Shown in pieces: positions 17,977-28,039 of a DNA stretch of 64,000 nt (its first letter is position 1; each line of letters begins with the position of its first letter). A model generated the notes under the pieces. The model was given only the letters and a program-made list of their open reading frames with translations, was not told the origin of the DNA and did no database searches. A program made the position numbers and the translations under genes. The DNA is from Psychromonas sp030397575 (GTDB lineage Bacteria; Pseudomonadota; Gammaproteobacteria; Enterobacterales; Psychromonadaceae): NCBI RefSeq assembly GCF_046250175.1, contig NZ_CP176468.1, one strand, 5' to 3'.

Positions 17977-19047
17977 TTAAGATTCTATTACATCGCGAAG
18001 CACAATCTCACTCACATTATCAAATAATGCACTGGTACCAATAGACGTTGGTAATACTAAACGCAGTTTCCCATCCAACACTTTTTTATCTAACTGCATA
18101 TGCTCAGCAAAATGCTTGTATTGCATGTTTTCTGGTGCTGCTAACGGTAGATCAAAAGCTTCAATTAAATCGATAATACGATCGACATCATCGTGCTCAA
18201 TTAAGCCTAAAACAAAAGATGTTTCAGCGGCTAATACCATACCCGCAGCGACGGCTTCACCGTGTAACCAATTACCATAACCTTGCTCAGCTTCAATGGC
18301 ATGACCAAAGGTATGTCCTAGATTTAATAATGCACGGATACCATGCTCTTTCTCATCTAATGCAACCACTTCGGCTTTAATTGCACAACAACGTTTCAAC
18401 ATATAAATAATAGACGTTGGGTCTAACGATTTAATCGCTTCGATATTTTGTTCAAGCCATTGGAAAAACTCTTGATCGTATATAATGCCGTACTTAATGA
18501 CTTCTGCCATACCTGCTGCAAACTCACGTGCAGGTAAGGTTTTTAAGCACTCAATATCAATCACAACAGCCTGTGGTTGATAAAATGCACCAATCATATT
18601 TTTACCTAGAGGATGATTCACTGCAGTTTTACCACCAACAGAAGAATCAACTTGAGATAATAACGTGGTTGGTATTTGTACAAAGGCAATACCACGTTGA
18701 TAACATGCAGCAGCAAAGCCTGCCATGTCTCCAATCACACCACCACCTAGTGCAATAATAGTAGTATCACGAGCATGTTTTTTGGCTAATAATTCACTTA
18801 AAATGATTTCAAAAGTGCTTAGGTTTTTATGTTGCTCGCCATCCGGTAAAATTACGTCATCTATTTGATAGTCTTTTAATGTATTTTTACAAGCTTCTAA
18901 ATAGAGCGGAGCAACAACATCATTAGTCACAATCATGACTTTTTTACCTTTTATCGCACTGCTTAACAAGCCAGTATCTGATAGGAGGTGTGAACCTATC
19001 GAGATAGGGTAACTACGATCACCTAGATCAACGAGTAACTTTTCCAT
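17977..19047 (-). CDS. aroB: 3-dehydroquinate synthase
   Basis: AroB converts DAHP to 3-dehydroquinate, the second step of the shikimate pathway, using NAD and a divalent metal. The 356-aa protein has the usual length and blocks: LPDGEQHKNLSTFE, the NAD loop GGGVIGDMAGFAAACYQRGI near residue 100, QIPTTLLSQVDSSVGGKTAV, and the metal ligands in LLNLGHTFGHAIE and LHGEAVAAGM. It overlaps aroK by one base and precedes damX by 6 nt. Confidence 0.97.
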   Translation of the reverse strand: MEKLLVDLGDRSYPISIGSHLLSDTGLLSSAIKGKKVMIVTNDVVAPLYLEACKNTLKDYQIDDVILPDGEQHKNLSTFEIILSELLAKKHARDTTIIALGGGVIGDMAGFAAACYQRGIAFVQIPTTLLSQVDSSVGGKTAVNHPLGKNMIGAFYQPQAVVIDIECLKTLPAREFAAGMAEVIKYGIIYDQEFFQWLEQNIEAIKSLDPTSIIYMLKRCCAIKAEVVALDEKEHGIRALLNLGHTFGHAIEAEQGYGNWLHGEAVAAGMVLAAETSFVLGLIEHDDVDRIIDLIEAFDLPLAAPENMQYKHFAEHMQLDKKVLDGKLRLVLPTSIGTSALFDNVSEIVLRDVIES

Positions 19048-19562
19048 TAAAAATCCAATAAAGCTATAATTTGACTAGCAACAACTTTGGCACTTTGCTC
19101 ATCAGTTTCAATAGTGTAATCCGCAGCTTCTTCGTAAAGTGCATTACGTTTTTCAGCAAGTGTTTCTAATACTGATTGTGGATCATCTGTTTGTAGAAGT
19201 GGTCGACGTTTGTCTTTTAATGTTCTTGCTAATTGCTTTTGTACGCTTGTTTTTAAATAAACAACAATACCACGAGCAGATAAGTGCGTTCTGTTTTCTT
19301 GACGAATAACGGCACCACCACCTGTTGCTAAAACAATACCATGTTTTTTAGTCAGCTCGTCTAACATCTCTTGTTCACGGTTTCTAAAACCTTCTTCGCC
19401 TTCGACATCAAACACCCAAGCGATATCAGCGCCTGTTTTGCGTTCAATTTCACTATCTGAATCAAGGAAGTCTAAGTGCAGCATTTGTGCTAGTTGACGG
19501 CCAATTGTGCTTTTACCAGCCCCCATTGGGCCAATTAAAAATATATTACGCTGTTCTGCCAT
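19047..19562 (-). CDS. aroK: Shikimate kinase I
   Basis: AroK phosphorylates shikimate with ATP. The 171-aa protein has a P-loop (NIFLIGPMGAGKSTIGRQLA), the shikimate-binding DSDSEIERKTGADIAWVFD with GEEGFRNRE, the GGGAV loop (IVLATGGGAVIRQENR), and the lid RTLKDKRRPLLQ. It heads the aroK-aroB-damX-dam block. A terminator at 19670-19694 separates it from pilQ upstream, so it likely has its own promoter in the 158-nt gap. Confidence 0.97.
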   Translation of the reverse strand: MAEQRNIFLIGPMGAGKSTIGRQLAQMLHLDFLDSDSEIERKTGADIAWVFDVEGEEGFRNREQEMLDELTKKHGIVLATGGGAVIRQENRTHLSARGIVVYLKTSVQKQLARTLKDKRRPLLQTDDPQSVLETLAEKRNALYEEAADYTIETDEQSAKVVASQIIALLDF

Positions 19563-19669
19563 GTTGAATTTTTACTCAAGTGGTTGATTATTGGGAAGCC
19601 CCTTAAAAATTAAAGAGAAGTGCCTTATTATCGCAATTGTTAACAATATATTGCAAGCCATAAAAAAAG

Positions 19670-19694
19670 AAGCCCGAAGATAAACTTCAGGCTT
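19670..19694 (-). terminator. Terminator after pilQ
   Basis: On the minus strand AAGCCTGAAG pairs with CTTCGGGCTT (one T-G wobble) and is followed by CTTTTTTTAT. It lies 27 nt after the pilQ stop and would end the pilMNOPQ transcript before aroK. Confidence 0.88.
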
Positions 19695-19720
19695 TTTGAA
19701 TAACTTAAGAAAAATCTAAC

Positions 19721-21799
19721 TTAGTATTTTGTTTGCATCACAATACGTGGTGTAACAAAAATGAGTAGCTCTGATTTTGTATTGTCAGTAACCGAGTTTC
19801 TAAAAAAGTAACCTAAATAAGGAATGTCACCTAAGACTGGCACCTTACTGATCGTATCTGAGATTTGTTGTTGGTAGATACCACCTAAAACAAGGGTTTC
19901 ACCATTATCAACTAACACTTGAGTTTGTATCTCTTGTGTATCAATAGATACTGACTCACCATCACTAGTTGTTACCGTTTCACCAACAGAGTCCTGTGTG
20001 ATAACTAAATCTAAGATCAATTTGTTATCCGGCGTTATCTGTGGTGTTACTTGTAAGCTTAATACTGCTTTTTCAAAGCTCACCGTCGTTGCACCTGATG
20101 AAGAAGATTCAACATATGGAATTTCGGTACCTTGCTCAATATAAGCAGTTTGTTGGTTAAGCGTTGTAATACGAGGACTCGCAATAATCTCCGCTTTACT
20201 CTCTTGCTCTAACGCTGATAACTCTAAATCTAGAATATTACCATTAGCTAACGTTGCGATTTGGAAGCCTAATGTACCCGCTGATGAAGCAACTGGTAGA
20301 TTTACATCTAGCGTATTCAATCTTGAATCAGAACTTGCAGAGTCTGTATCTAGCCCCCAACTTACCCCTAAGTCTTCTGCAACAGAATCACTAACAGTAA
20401 CCATACGCGCTTCAATAACGACTTGGCGAACAGCAACATCTAATACTTCGATAATTTCTTTAACAGAATCAATCACCGCAGCAGTATCTTTAATCAATAG
20501 AATATTAGTTCGCGTATCTACTGTTACATTACCGCGTTCAGAAAGTAAGCTTGCACTCTGACCAGATAATAATGCAGCGATAGTTTCAGCTTTTGCGTAA
20601 TTAATTTGAATAAACTCTGAATATAATGGAGCTAACGCAGCAACCTCATTGTTAGACTCTAATTGCTGACGCTCAGAAGCTGCTAGTTCGGATGCAGGAG
20701 CAACCATTAATACGTTACCATCCATACGCTTACCTAAACCACGTACTTTTAGGATAATATCTAATGCCTGTTCCCATGGAACATCATCTAAACGCAATGT
20801 AATATTACCGCTTACAGAGTCAGTAATAACTAAGTTAAAACCATTAAAATCAGCAATTAACTGTAACACTGTACGTACAGGAATATCTTGGAAGTTAAGC
20901 GAGATAGCCTTACCTTCATATGGCGCATCAGCTTCATCTTCAGGTTTCTTAGACACTTCAATCATGAATAAGGTATCTAGTTGATCGTAGCGATAGTTGT
21001 ATTCGTCTTTGATGTTGAAAACAAAACGCGTTGTACCATCTTCACGAAAGGTCTCAATTTTATTCACAGTCGTGGCAAAATCGACCACATCCATGATGTA
21101 TAAGAAATCATCAGGAATAAATGTACTTTGAAATTCTACAATAAGCTGTTGGTCGCGGCGTTTAATATCGACAGCAACGCTAGAGTTATCTAGATAAACA
21201 AATAATTTACCTTGGCCTTCAGATCCGCGTTTAAAATCGATATCTGCGATGGTATTAACATAGCCTTTAGGACGTTCAATTAATGCTGCTTTACGTGCTT
21301 TTTCAGCCGCTTCACTTAATGTATTTTGTGCAGTTTGATCACCAGATTCTTGCATGATTGCAGCTGCAATCGCTGATTCAGATTCTGTAGCAGCAGATTT
21401 TTGTTGAGTATCCCCGAAACGGACTACTAAATTCTTACCTTGCTCCGCAACATAATAAGGCATTAGCTCTTCAATATTGATAGTTAAACGTAACCCTTCG
21501 CTCATACGTTCAGCTTCAACGGTTTTAACACCATTTTTATCAATGGTAATAGGGTTTAACTCAAGCAAAGAGCTCGCGTCCGCGACATCAATAACCAGTT
21601 TATTTGGGCGATAATTTAATTTATCAGTATAACTGCTGATGGCTTCATTAAATTCAAACTTTAATTCAAACTTCCCTTCTGAAAGAGGATTAACGTTTAA
21701 TTTAACCAATTGCGACTCGGCAACTGCAAAAGGAGATAAAATGAGCAAAAGGCTACTAATACTCAACAGCGCAATTTGCTTTATATTTAATAATTTCAT
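19721..21799 (-). CDS. pilQ: Type IV pilus secretin PilQ
   Basis: PilQ forms the outer-membrane ring through which the pilus passes. The 692-aa precursor starts with a signal peptide (residues about 1-27, ending SPFAVAES). Periplasmic AMIN domains follow (about 30-130 and 175-290), then the secretin/TonB short N-terminal domain (ISLNFQDIPVRTVLQLIADF, about 305), an N1 domain and the secretin barrel. The barrel carries VVIEARMVTVSDSVAEDLGV, IASPRITTLNQQTAYIEQGT and the C-terminal KVPVLGDIPYLGYFFR with LLIFVTPRIV. It is the last gene of pilMNOPQ, 26 nt after pilP, and is followed by a terminator. Confidence 0.97.
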   Translation of the reverse strand: MKLLNIKQIALLSISSLLLILSPFAVAESQLVKLNVNPLSEGKFELKFEFNEAISSYTDKLNYRPNKLVIDVADASSLLELNPITIDKNGVKTVEAERMSEGLRLTINIEELMPYYVAEQGKNLVVRFGDTQQKSAATESESAIAAAIMQESGDQTAQNTLSEAAEKARKAALIERPKGYVNTIADIDFKRGSEGQGKLFVYLDNSSVAVDIKRRDQQLIVEFQSTFIPDDFLYIMDVVDFATTVNKIETFREDGTTRFVFNIKDEYNYRYDQLDTLFMIEVSKKPEDEADAPYEGKAISLNFQDIPVRTVLQLIADFNGFNLVITDSVSGNITLRLDDVPWEQALDIILKVRGLGKRMDGNVLMVAPASELAASERQQLESNNEVAALAPLYSEFIQINYAKAETIAALLSGQSASLLSERGNVTVDTRTNILLIKDTAAVIDSVKEIIEVLDVAVRQVVIEARMVTVSDSVAEDLGVSWGLDTDSASSDSRLNTLDVNLPVASSAGTLGFQIATLANGNILDLELSALEQESKAEIIASPRITTLNQQTAYIEQGTEIPYVESSSSGATTVSFEKAVLSLQVTPQITPDNKLILDLVITQDSVGETVTTSDGESVSIDTQEIQTQVLVDNGETLVLGGIYQQQISDTISKVPVLGDIPYLGYFFRNSVTDNTKSELLIFVTPRIVMQTKY

Positions 21800-21825
21800 G
21801 ATTTCCGTTTCATCCCTGATTAACT

Positions 21826-22344
21826 TTATTTTGAGACTAATTTAATCTGTGTAAGCCGTTCTTCCCAACAACCATTTTTATCTGGTGCGAGCTCCAACAG
21901 ATCAATTTGTTCTTTATTTATTTTTAGTACTTTTCCGTAATTTAACCCTAAATAATTTCCTGGCTTAACACGATGTACTTCACTACCAGATATTTGTACT
22001 AACGCCCATAATTGATCGTCCTTAAGTAAGGTGCCACGCATTTGCATTTGCCCTAATGAATACATCTCAAGCGCCTGTTTTTTACGTTCAAAATTTGGTT
22101 GAGGGCAACTTTTAGGAGTATCCTTTACTTCTGCAATGACTTCAAGCTTAGGTTGAGAAAAAGGATTCCTTCCATCTGCCTGTGTAAAGTTAAGAGTGTC
22201 GATTTTTTTCAGTGTAGGCACTTCATTTTTCACAGGATAAACTTTAGATTTCGTATCAACAACAAACTGATTCAAGTCTTCGAGGTTTGCCTCAGAACAA
22301 GAAAAAAGTAAAAAAACCAGAGGTAAAGGTAATAAATTTTTCAT
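21826..22344 (-). CDS. pilP: Type IV pilus lipoprotein PilP
   Basis: PilP is a periplasmic lipoprotein linking the PilN-PilO inner-membrane platform to the PilQ secretin. The 172-aa precursor has a lipobox at its N-terminus (LVFLLFSC, lipidated Cys at residue 16). A disordered linker follows, then the PilP beta-sandwich domain (LGQMQMRGTLLKDDQLWALV, HRVKPGNYLGLNYGKVLKIN). The ATG overlaps the pilO stop by one base, and pilQ follows 26 nt later. Confidence 0.95.
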   Translation of the reverse strand: MKNLLPLPLVFLLFSCSEANLEDLNQFVVDTKSKVYPVKNEVPTLKKIDTLNFTQADGRNPFSQPKLEVIAEVKDTPKSCPQPNFERKKQALEMYSLGQMQMRGTLLKDDQLWALVQISGSEVHRVKPGNYLGLNYGKVLKINKEQIDLLELAPDKNGCWEERLTQIKLVSK

Positions 22345-22913
22345 TATTTATGTCCTTTGTATTGGTAAGTTTTTGCAACAATATCAAGCATTAAGGTATT
22401 TTCATCATTATGCTTTAATCGTAAATTATCTAATATCACAATACGGGGTAAAGCTGCGATGTCTGCAGAAAACTTACCTAATTGCTCATAGGTACCTACC
22501 ACTTTAATACTTATTGGAACTTCCTCTGCTAACTCTAATTGTTTTTTTACACCCCAGTTAAGGCTTTTAAATTGCAACCCGTTATTTGCACCAATAAAAC
22601 CAATATCATCTAATAAACTAGCAAGTTCTTTTTTGGTTGGTAATTTATTCACTAATCCAGCTAATATTACCTCAATTTCAGTCATTTGTTCTCGATATGC
22701 TTCAAGGTTTGAAGATAATGCAGCTTTGACTTTAAATTCATTTTTAAGTGCTAACTCTTTTGCTTCGACTTTATCTAATTGCTTAAGCTGATCTTCAATA
22801 ACATAATAATAAAAACCACCAATCAACAAAATACAAACAATCGCAATCACCACTGTTTTATGCAATTTAGGCCAACTGCCTACATTATCGAAATCCATAT
22901 CATTAATATGCAT
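22344..22913 (-). CDS. pilO: Type IV pilus inner-membrane protein PilO
   Basis: PilO pairs with PilN to form the periplasmic alignment complex of the pilus. The 189-aa protein has a short cytoplasmic N-terminus (MDFDNVGSWPKLHK), one membrane helix (residues about 22-43), a periplasmic coiled coil (ELALKNEFKVKAALSSNLEA) and a ferredoxin-like domain (PISIKVVGTYEQLGKFSADI). The ATG at 22913 or one 15 nt downstream (MDFDNVG) could be used. It lies 2 nt after pilN and overlaps pilP by one base. Confidence 0.94.
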   Translation of the reverse strand: MHINDMDFDNVGSWPKLHKTVVIAIVCILLIGGFYYYVIEDQLKQLDKVEAKELALKNEFKVKAALSSNLEAYREQMTEIEVILAGLVNKLPTKKELASLLDDIGFIGANNGLQFKSLNWGVKKQLELAEEVPISIKVVGTYEQLGKFSADIAALPRIVILDNLRLKHNDENTLMLDIVAKTYQYKGHK

Positions 22914-22915
22914 GA

Positions 22916-23473
22916 TTATTTCCCGTCTTCATCTTCAGGTAGAACAATAAAGTTCATCGAAAAATTATATAACTTGATAGGCTCTGTTGGCCCACTCACA
23001 ATGGAAGGTAGCGCAGCGTCACCTAACCAACCTGAACTATCAACATTTCTTAGCATATTACTTACTTGTCCTGTTGAATCAGATAACCCTCTAACATCTG
23101 CTTTTCCTTTATCAAAGGTGATAGAGTTTGTATAAACACCTGGAGGAGTTACTTCAGGTAACGTATTAAAAAACCTTGTAATCGTATTTCGCTGCTCTTC
23201 AAGCTGTTGAATTAAATTAATACGTCGAACCAATTCAGCTTTTTGTTTTTTAATATCACTGATTTCAGCAATACGACGATCTAGAATGATAGTCTCTGTT
23301 TGTAAATATTGATTCCTTTCATTTTGTGCATTAATTAAGGAGTCTACATACATTTTTCCAGCATAAGATAAACCTAATGCCACCAAGGCACTAATAGCCA
23401 ATATAATAAAGAAGGCTGTTTTCTTCTGCTTTTTATAATTCTCGCGCCATGGCAGTAAGTTAATATTCGACAT
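22916..23473 (-). CDS. pilN: Type IV pilus inner-membrane protein PilN
   Basis: PilN binds cytoplasmic PilM through its N-terminal peptide and pairs with PilO in the periplasm. The 185-aa protein begins with the conserved PilM-binding motif (MSNINLLPWRENYKKQKK). A membrane helix (about residues 20-42), a coiled coil (about 48-90) and a ferredoxin-like domain (residues about 95-180) follow. Its start overlaps the pilM stop by one base, and pilO begins 2 nt after its end. Confidence 0.95.
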   Translation of the reverse strand: MSNINLLPWRENYKKQKKTAFFIILAISALVALGLSYAGKMYVDSLINAQNERNQYLQTETIILDRRIAEISDIKKQKAELVRRINLIQQLEEQRNTITRFFNTLPEVTPPGVYTNSITFDKGKADVRGLSDSTGQVSNMLRNVDSSGWLGDAALPSIVSGPTEPIKLYNFSMNFIVLPEDEDGK

Positions 23474-24531
23474 TATGAAACGCCTCTTAATGCTAACCCG
23501 AGAGCCATCATATATTTAGCCCCAGATTCTTTTAATAATTTATTTTCTTCTTCGCTTTTACATTCAAGTGCCAGCGATGGGTCGGCAATTTCTACTTCAA
23601 ATTCAAGCTCTTCTTGCAATTGTTTTGCTAAAGGCTTCATCAACACACCACCGCCTGTCAGAATAAGCTTCTGCACATCAACATTATTAGGTGCATTAGT
23701 AAACATGCGTAAGTCAAAGCGTAAGTGATTAACAGTCATATTAACAAAAGGAGTAATCACATCGACTTCGGCATCAACAGGAAGGTCCTCATTAATTTTA
23801 GCTTGTTCAGCTTCTTGAATTGGCATGCCATAACGCTCCGAGAGCATTTGACTACAAAGCCCTCCACCGTGACTTTTACTACGGGTAAAAATGACATTCC
23901 CCTGATATAAGATATTCAGCATCATTTGCGAGGCACCAATATCAACTACTGCAACGCCTCGATTGTAATCATCAGAGGTCATAATCACCTCTGCTGACCG
24001 TGCTAAAGCATGGCTGGCAATATCTACAATCGTTGTTTTTAATCCACTATTATCAACACATTGAGCTTGGGACAAAACTCGCTCTTTCCGAGCAGCACTC
24101 ACTAAAATGTCATTTAATGATTTATCATTTTCGCTAGGCCCCATCACTTCAAAATCAATAAATATCTCATCCAATGGGAAAGGGATGCTATTCTCGACTT
24201 CAATTTCAACACGAGATTCTAAGTCTAGTTCATCTAATGAAGCGTTCATTTTCATGACTTTAGTAATGACATCAGATCCAGTGACTGCAATCGCAACATT
24301 TTTAAGACTAGAAGGGAAGCTGTGGCGAATTTGTTTAAGAATAGCGGTGATTTTATCCACTTCTTCAAAGCGATTATCAACGATCAACCCTTTTGCTACT
24401 GGCGCCTCAGCGATACCGTCAACGCGATACGTTCCTTGTCCTTTTGAGATCGCAATGGCTTTTATTGAACTTGACCCAAAATCAATGCCAATAACGCTGC
24501 GAGAACCTAATTTTTTCAATCCAAAAAACAT
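23473..24531 (-). CDS. pilM: Type IV pilus assembly ATPase-like protein PilM
   Basis: PilM is an actin/FtsA-like cytoplasmic protein that binds the PilN tail. The 352-aa protein has the ATP-binding phosphate loops of the actin fold (SVIGIDFGSSSIKAIAISKG near residue 12, GVAVVDIGASQMMLNILYQG near 195 and KLILTGGGVLMKPLAKQL near 290). It heads the pilMNOPQ operon and is divergent from mrcA across a 196-nt AT-rich gap, an arrangement conserved through gammaproteobacteria. Confidence 0.96.
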   Translation of the reverse strand: MFFGLKKLGSRSVIGIDFGSSSIKAIAISKGQGTYRVDGIAEAPVAKGLIVDNRFEEVDKITAILKQIRHSFPSSLKNVAIAVTGSDVITKVMKMNASLDELDLESRVEIEVENSIPFPLDEIFIDFEVMGPSENDKSLNDILVSAARKERVLSQAQCVDNSGLKTTIVDIASHALARSAEVIMTSDDYNRGVAVVDIGASQMMLNILYQGNVIFTRSKSHGGGLCSQMLSERYGMPIQEAEQAKINEDLPVDAEVDVITPFVNMTVNHLRFDLRMFTNAPNNVDVQKLILTGGGVLMKPLAKQLQEELEFEVEIADPSLALECKSEEENKLLKESGAKYMMALGLALRGVS

Positions 24532-24727
24532 AATTTCCTTGCTACCTATAGCTATAATAAATAATTTTTTAAATTAGTGTATGATGATAATAAGTTTAAT
24601 TTCGATAACTTCCAAGCCGATAAGTCACAGTTCGCTCTTTAACTCATAATTTATCACTATATACTACATACCCTATATATCTAACATAAAAGTGACTTAG
24701 TCACGATACCGATGGAATTATTTAAAT

Positions 24728-27301
24728 ATGATGAAATGGCTCAAGAGACTTTTTTTAGTTGCTATTATATTGACTTTTATTGGCGTAGCCGCAGTATTTG
24801 TCATTTATTATCAACTTAAGTCTGACCTACCTGATGTTACTAGTATCCAAGATATACCTCTACAAGTACCAATGAAAGTATTAAGTAAAGATGGAGAGCT
24901 CATTTCTCAATTTGGTGAAAAGCGACGTATCCCATTATTACGCAAAGAAATTCCAGATCAACTAGTAAATGCATTTATTGCAACAGAAGATAGTCGTTTT
25001 TACCAACATGTAGGTATGGATCCAATCGGAATATTGCGTGCAGCGAGTGTTTACATCATGTCAGGTAGTGCGAAACAAGGAGCAAGTACGATCACCCAAC
25101 AGGTTGCACGAAACTTCTTTTTAAGCAATGAAAAGACAATTCTTCGTAAAGTTCGTGAAATATTTATCGCAATACAGATAGAGCAGATTTTAACAAAAGA
25201 TGAAATATTAATGCTGTATCTTAATAAGATTGCATTAGGACATCGCTCTTTTGGTGTTGGCGCAGCAGCACAAGTTTACTTCGGCAAAAACGTATCTGAT
25301 TTAACATTATCTGAAATGGCCGTACTAGCCGGCTTACCTAAAGCCCCATCTCGTTTAAACCCTATCTATTCAGTAGAAAATGCAACAGAACGACGCAATC
25401 TTGTGTTAATGCGGATGTTAGATGAAGGGTATATTTCGCAAAAAGAATATGAAGATGCACGTAATGAGGTGGTGTTGAGTCGCTATCATGGTGCAGAAAT
25501 CACATTATCAGCACATTATGTCGCAGAAATAGCACGTAATAAACTGATTGAACTGTATGGCAAAGATAGAAGCTATAACGAAGGCTTTAATGTTTACACC
25601 ACTATTACCAGGGAAGCACAACAAGCAGCAAATGAAGCTGTTATTGAAAACTCCCATAACTACGATATGCGACACGGTTACCGTGGTCCAACAAAAGTAT
25701 TGTGGGAAGAAGGTGAAACAGCTTGGTCTACAGAAAAGATTGCTAAGACATTAGCTCAAGAAACTAACTTCGGTAAGTTACAACCCGCTGTTGTAATGGC
25801 AGTAAAAGACAAAAGTATTGAAGTACTAATCAAAGGTCAAGCAGAACAAAAATCAACCATTGAATGGGATGGATTAAGCTGGGCTCGATCTTTCATAAGC
25901 GATTCAAGACAAGGTTTGCCACCGAAAAAAGCGGCCGACATTGTTAAAGTAGGTGAACAGATCTGGGTACGTCAAATTGACGTGACTAAAGATAATAAAG
26001 TAACAAAACAACTACAATTATCACAATACCCAGCGGTTAGCTCTGCATTTGTATCTTTAAACCCACAGGATGGTGCCATTACCTCATTAGTTGGTGGGTA
26101 TAGCTTTGTGCAAAGTAAGTTTAATCGTGCAACACAAGCAAAGCGTCAAGTAGGCTCTAACATTAAACCATTCATTTATTCAGCCGCTTTAGATAATGGT
26201 TATACCTTAGCAACTTTGGTTAATGATACCCCGATTAACCAATGGAGTGGCAGTGCAGCATGGCGTCCCAAAAATTCTCCTGCAGTCTATGCAGGGCCAA
26301 TTCGCTTACGCCAAGCACTAGGACAATCTAAAAATGTTGTCTCAGTACGTTTAGTTGAAGATTTAGGGTTAACCACTGTCATTGACCAACTGACTAAATT
26401 TGGTTTTAATGAAAATGATATGCCAAGAAGTAACTCGATTGCTTTAGGTTCAGCATCAATGACACCTATCGATTTAGCAACTGGTTACGCCATTATTGCT
26501 AACGGCGGTTACAAAGTAGAACCTTATATTATTGAACGCATTGAAGATGCATACGGTACTGTTTTATATCAAGCAGAACCTAAAATTGCTTGTCCAAAAT
26601 GTGCTGAAGAATATCAAGCACAAGCTTCAGCAATCGCGGCTAATCCATTAGCGACTAAAACAGTTAATGACCATAATGCAGAAGTCTGCGCAATCTCTCC
26701 TGTAAGCCGCTCACAAATAGCTGAATCAGCAATTTCTCCTGATACTGCATTTTTAGTTCGAGAGCTATTACGTACGGCTGTATGGGGTGGCGGTAATAGG
26801 AAAAATAAAACTAACTGGAATGGTACTGGTTGGCGAGCAGCACGTGCAATCGGTAGACAAGACATGGGCGGTAAAACAGGTACCACTAATGACTCAAAAG
26901 ATGCTTGGTTCTCTGGTTTTGTAGGTAACATGGTAGCCACTTCCTGGGTAGGTTTTGATGACTTTAATCGAGAACTAGGTCGCGCAGCTTACAATAATAA
27001 TCTAGGCAGGAACCAGGTAGCAGGCGGGGAATTCGGTGGTAGAACGGCATCACCAGCATGGAACATGTTCATGAGTAAGGTAATGAAAGATAAACCTGAG
27101 TATAAACCTGAGCGTCCAGCCTCTATTTCAACAGTGCGAATCGATGCGGCTACTGGGTTATTATCCACAGCAACAGATGAATCAACGTTATTTGAGTTCT
27201 TCAGAGCAGATCATATCCCAACAGATTATGTACCAGAACCTATTTATGGGAGTTCAGACTCGCAAACAGGCGGGACTATCTATGATGATGAGCTATTTTA
27301 A
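24728..27301 (+). CDS. mrcA: Penicillin-binding protein 1A
   Basis: PBP1a is a bifunctional peptidoglycan synthase anchored in the inner membrane. The 857-aa protein has an N-terminal membrane helix (residues about 7-30) and a glycosyltransferase domain with the catalytic Glu in FIATEDSRFYQHVGMDPIGI, GASTITQQVARNFFL and KEILMLYLNKI-type motifs (about 55-230). An OB-like insert follows (about 330-440), then a transpeptidase domain with the catalytic serine in RQVGSNIKPFIYSAAL (SxxK), an SxN motif and KTGTTNDSKDAWF. The ATG at 24728 is followed directly by a second ATG, and either could start translation. It is divergent from pilM. Confidence 0.96.
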   Translation: MMKWLKRLFLVAIILTFIGVAAVFVIYYQLKSDLPDVTSIQDIPLQVPMKVLSKDGELISQFGEKRRIPLLRKEIPDQLVNAFIATEDSRFYQHVGMDPIGILRAASVYIMSGSAKQGASTITQQVARNFFLSNEKTILRKVREIFIAIQIEQILTKDEILMLYLNKIALGHRSFGVGAAAQVYFGKNVSDLTLSEMAVLAGLPKAPSRLNPIYSVENATERRNLVLMRMLDEGYISQKEYEDARNEVVLSRYHGAEITLSAHYVAEIARNKLIELYGKDRSYNEGFNVYTTITREAQQAANEAVIENSHNYDMRHGYRGPTKVLWEEGETAWSTEKIAKTLAQETNFGKLQPAVVMAVKDKSIEVLIKGQAEQKSTIEWDGLSWARSFISDSRQGLPPKKAADIVKVGEQIWVRQIDVTKDNKVTKQLQLSQYPAVSSAFVSLNPQDGAITSLVGGYSFVQSKFNRATQAKRQVGSNIKPFIYSAALDNGYTLATLVNDTPINQWSGSAAWRPKNSPAVYAGPIRLRQALGQSKNVVSVRLVEDLGLTTVIDQLTKFGFNENDMPRSNSIALGSASMTPIDLATGYAIIANGGYKVEPYIIERIEDAYGTVLYQAEPKIACPKCAEEYQAQASAIAANPLATKTVNDHNAEVCAISPVSRSQIAESAISPDTAFLVRELLRTAVWGGGNRKNKTNWNGTGWRAARAIGRQDMGGKTGTTNDSKDAWFSGFVGNMVATSWVGFDDFNRELGRAAYNNNLGRNQVAGGEFGGRTASPAWNMFMSKVMKDKPEYKPERPASISTVRIDAATGLLSTATDESTLFEFFRADHIPTDYVPEPIYGSSDSQTGGTIYDDELF

Positions 27302-27324
27302 ATAGCGACCGTTAACAGTAACTG

Positions 27325-27355
27325 AAAAGCTTACAATGTATAGTTGTAAGCTTTT
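27325..27355 (+). terminator. Terminator after mrcA
   Basis: AAAAGCTTACAA and TTGTAAGCTTTT form a perfect 12-bp stem with a 7-nt loop and a T-run, 23 nt after the mrcA stop. Confidence 0.88.
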
Positions 27356-27433
27356 TACTATTTTGATTAATAGTCACGGCATTCAATGGTACGTTATGTA
27401 TCAACACTACTTATTTAACATTACGAGGCAGCT

Positions 27434-27985
27434 ATGAGTAATTCATCACCAATTTTACCAACTATATTAAGTAAGAGTGTTGCCGCATGCAGTCGTTTTT
27501 TTAAAATTGAAACATTACAACTTAAATTCAGTAACGGTGAACAGCGGGAATTTGAACGCATGAAAAGTAGCACACAAGGTGCTGTATTAGTGGTTCCTTT
27601 TTATGACGAAGACACTATTCTCTTAATTCGTGAGTACGCTGCTGGTACTCATAGCTATGAATTAGGCTTTCCAAAAGGTCTCATTGACCCAGGTGAAACA
27701 CCTATGGAAGCAGCTAATAGAGAACTTAAAGAAGAAGTGGGTTATGGTGCAAAGGAGTTTACTGAGTTAAGAAAAGTGGTGATGGCACCGAGTTACTTTA
27801 GCAGTGAAATGACCTTATTTATGGCTAAAAATTTATACTCAGAACGCTTAGTCGGTGACGAGCCTGAGCCATTAGAAGTGATCAAATGGCCAATTAGTAA
27901 AGTAGATGAGTTATTGAATAGAGATGACTTTCAAGAAGCACGTTGTATCAGTGCTCTATTATGGGTTATGAAAAACTATCGATAA
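27434..27985 (+). CDS. nudE: ADP compounds hydrolase NudE
   Basis: NudE is a Nudix hydrolase acting on ADP-ribose, NADH and diadenosine polyphosphates. The 183-aa protein carries an intact Nudix box (GLIDPGETPMEAANRELKEE then VG, about residues 78-100) preceded by SYELGFPKG. The position next to mrcA matches E. coli (mrcA-nudE), which supports the specific name among Nudix paralogues. ACGAGGCAGCT provides the ribosome site. It is convergent with sthA. Confidence 0.93.
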   Translation: MSNSSPILPTILSKSVAACSRFFKIETLQLKFSNGEQREFERMKSSTQGAVLVVPFYDEDTILLIREYAAGTHSYELGFPKGLIDPGETPMEAANRELKEEVGYGAKEFTELRKVVMAPSYFSSEMTLFMAKNLYSERLVGDEPEPLEVIKWPISKVDELLNRDDFQEARCISALLWVMKNYR

Positions 27986-27991
27986 ATTTAA

Positions 27992-28016
27992 TGGGCAGCA
28001 TCATCTAAACTGCCCA
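27992..28016. terminator. Weak hairpin between nudE and sthA
   Basis: TGGGCAG and CTGCCCA form a 7-bp stem with an 11-nt loop in a 54-nt convergent gap. Neither side has a clear T-run, so termination is only suggested by position. Confidence 0.4.
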
Positions 28017-28039
28017 CATATTCACCTACAAAACTGACC

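Noticed and set aside
24107..24577. 156-residue open frame antisense to pilM
   Set aside because: It covers conserved pilM coding sequence and shows no recognisable domain.
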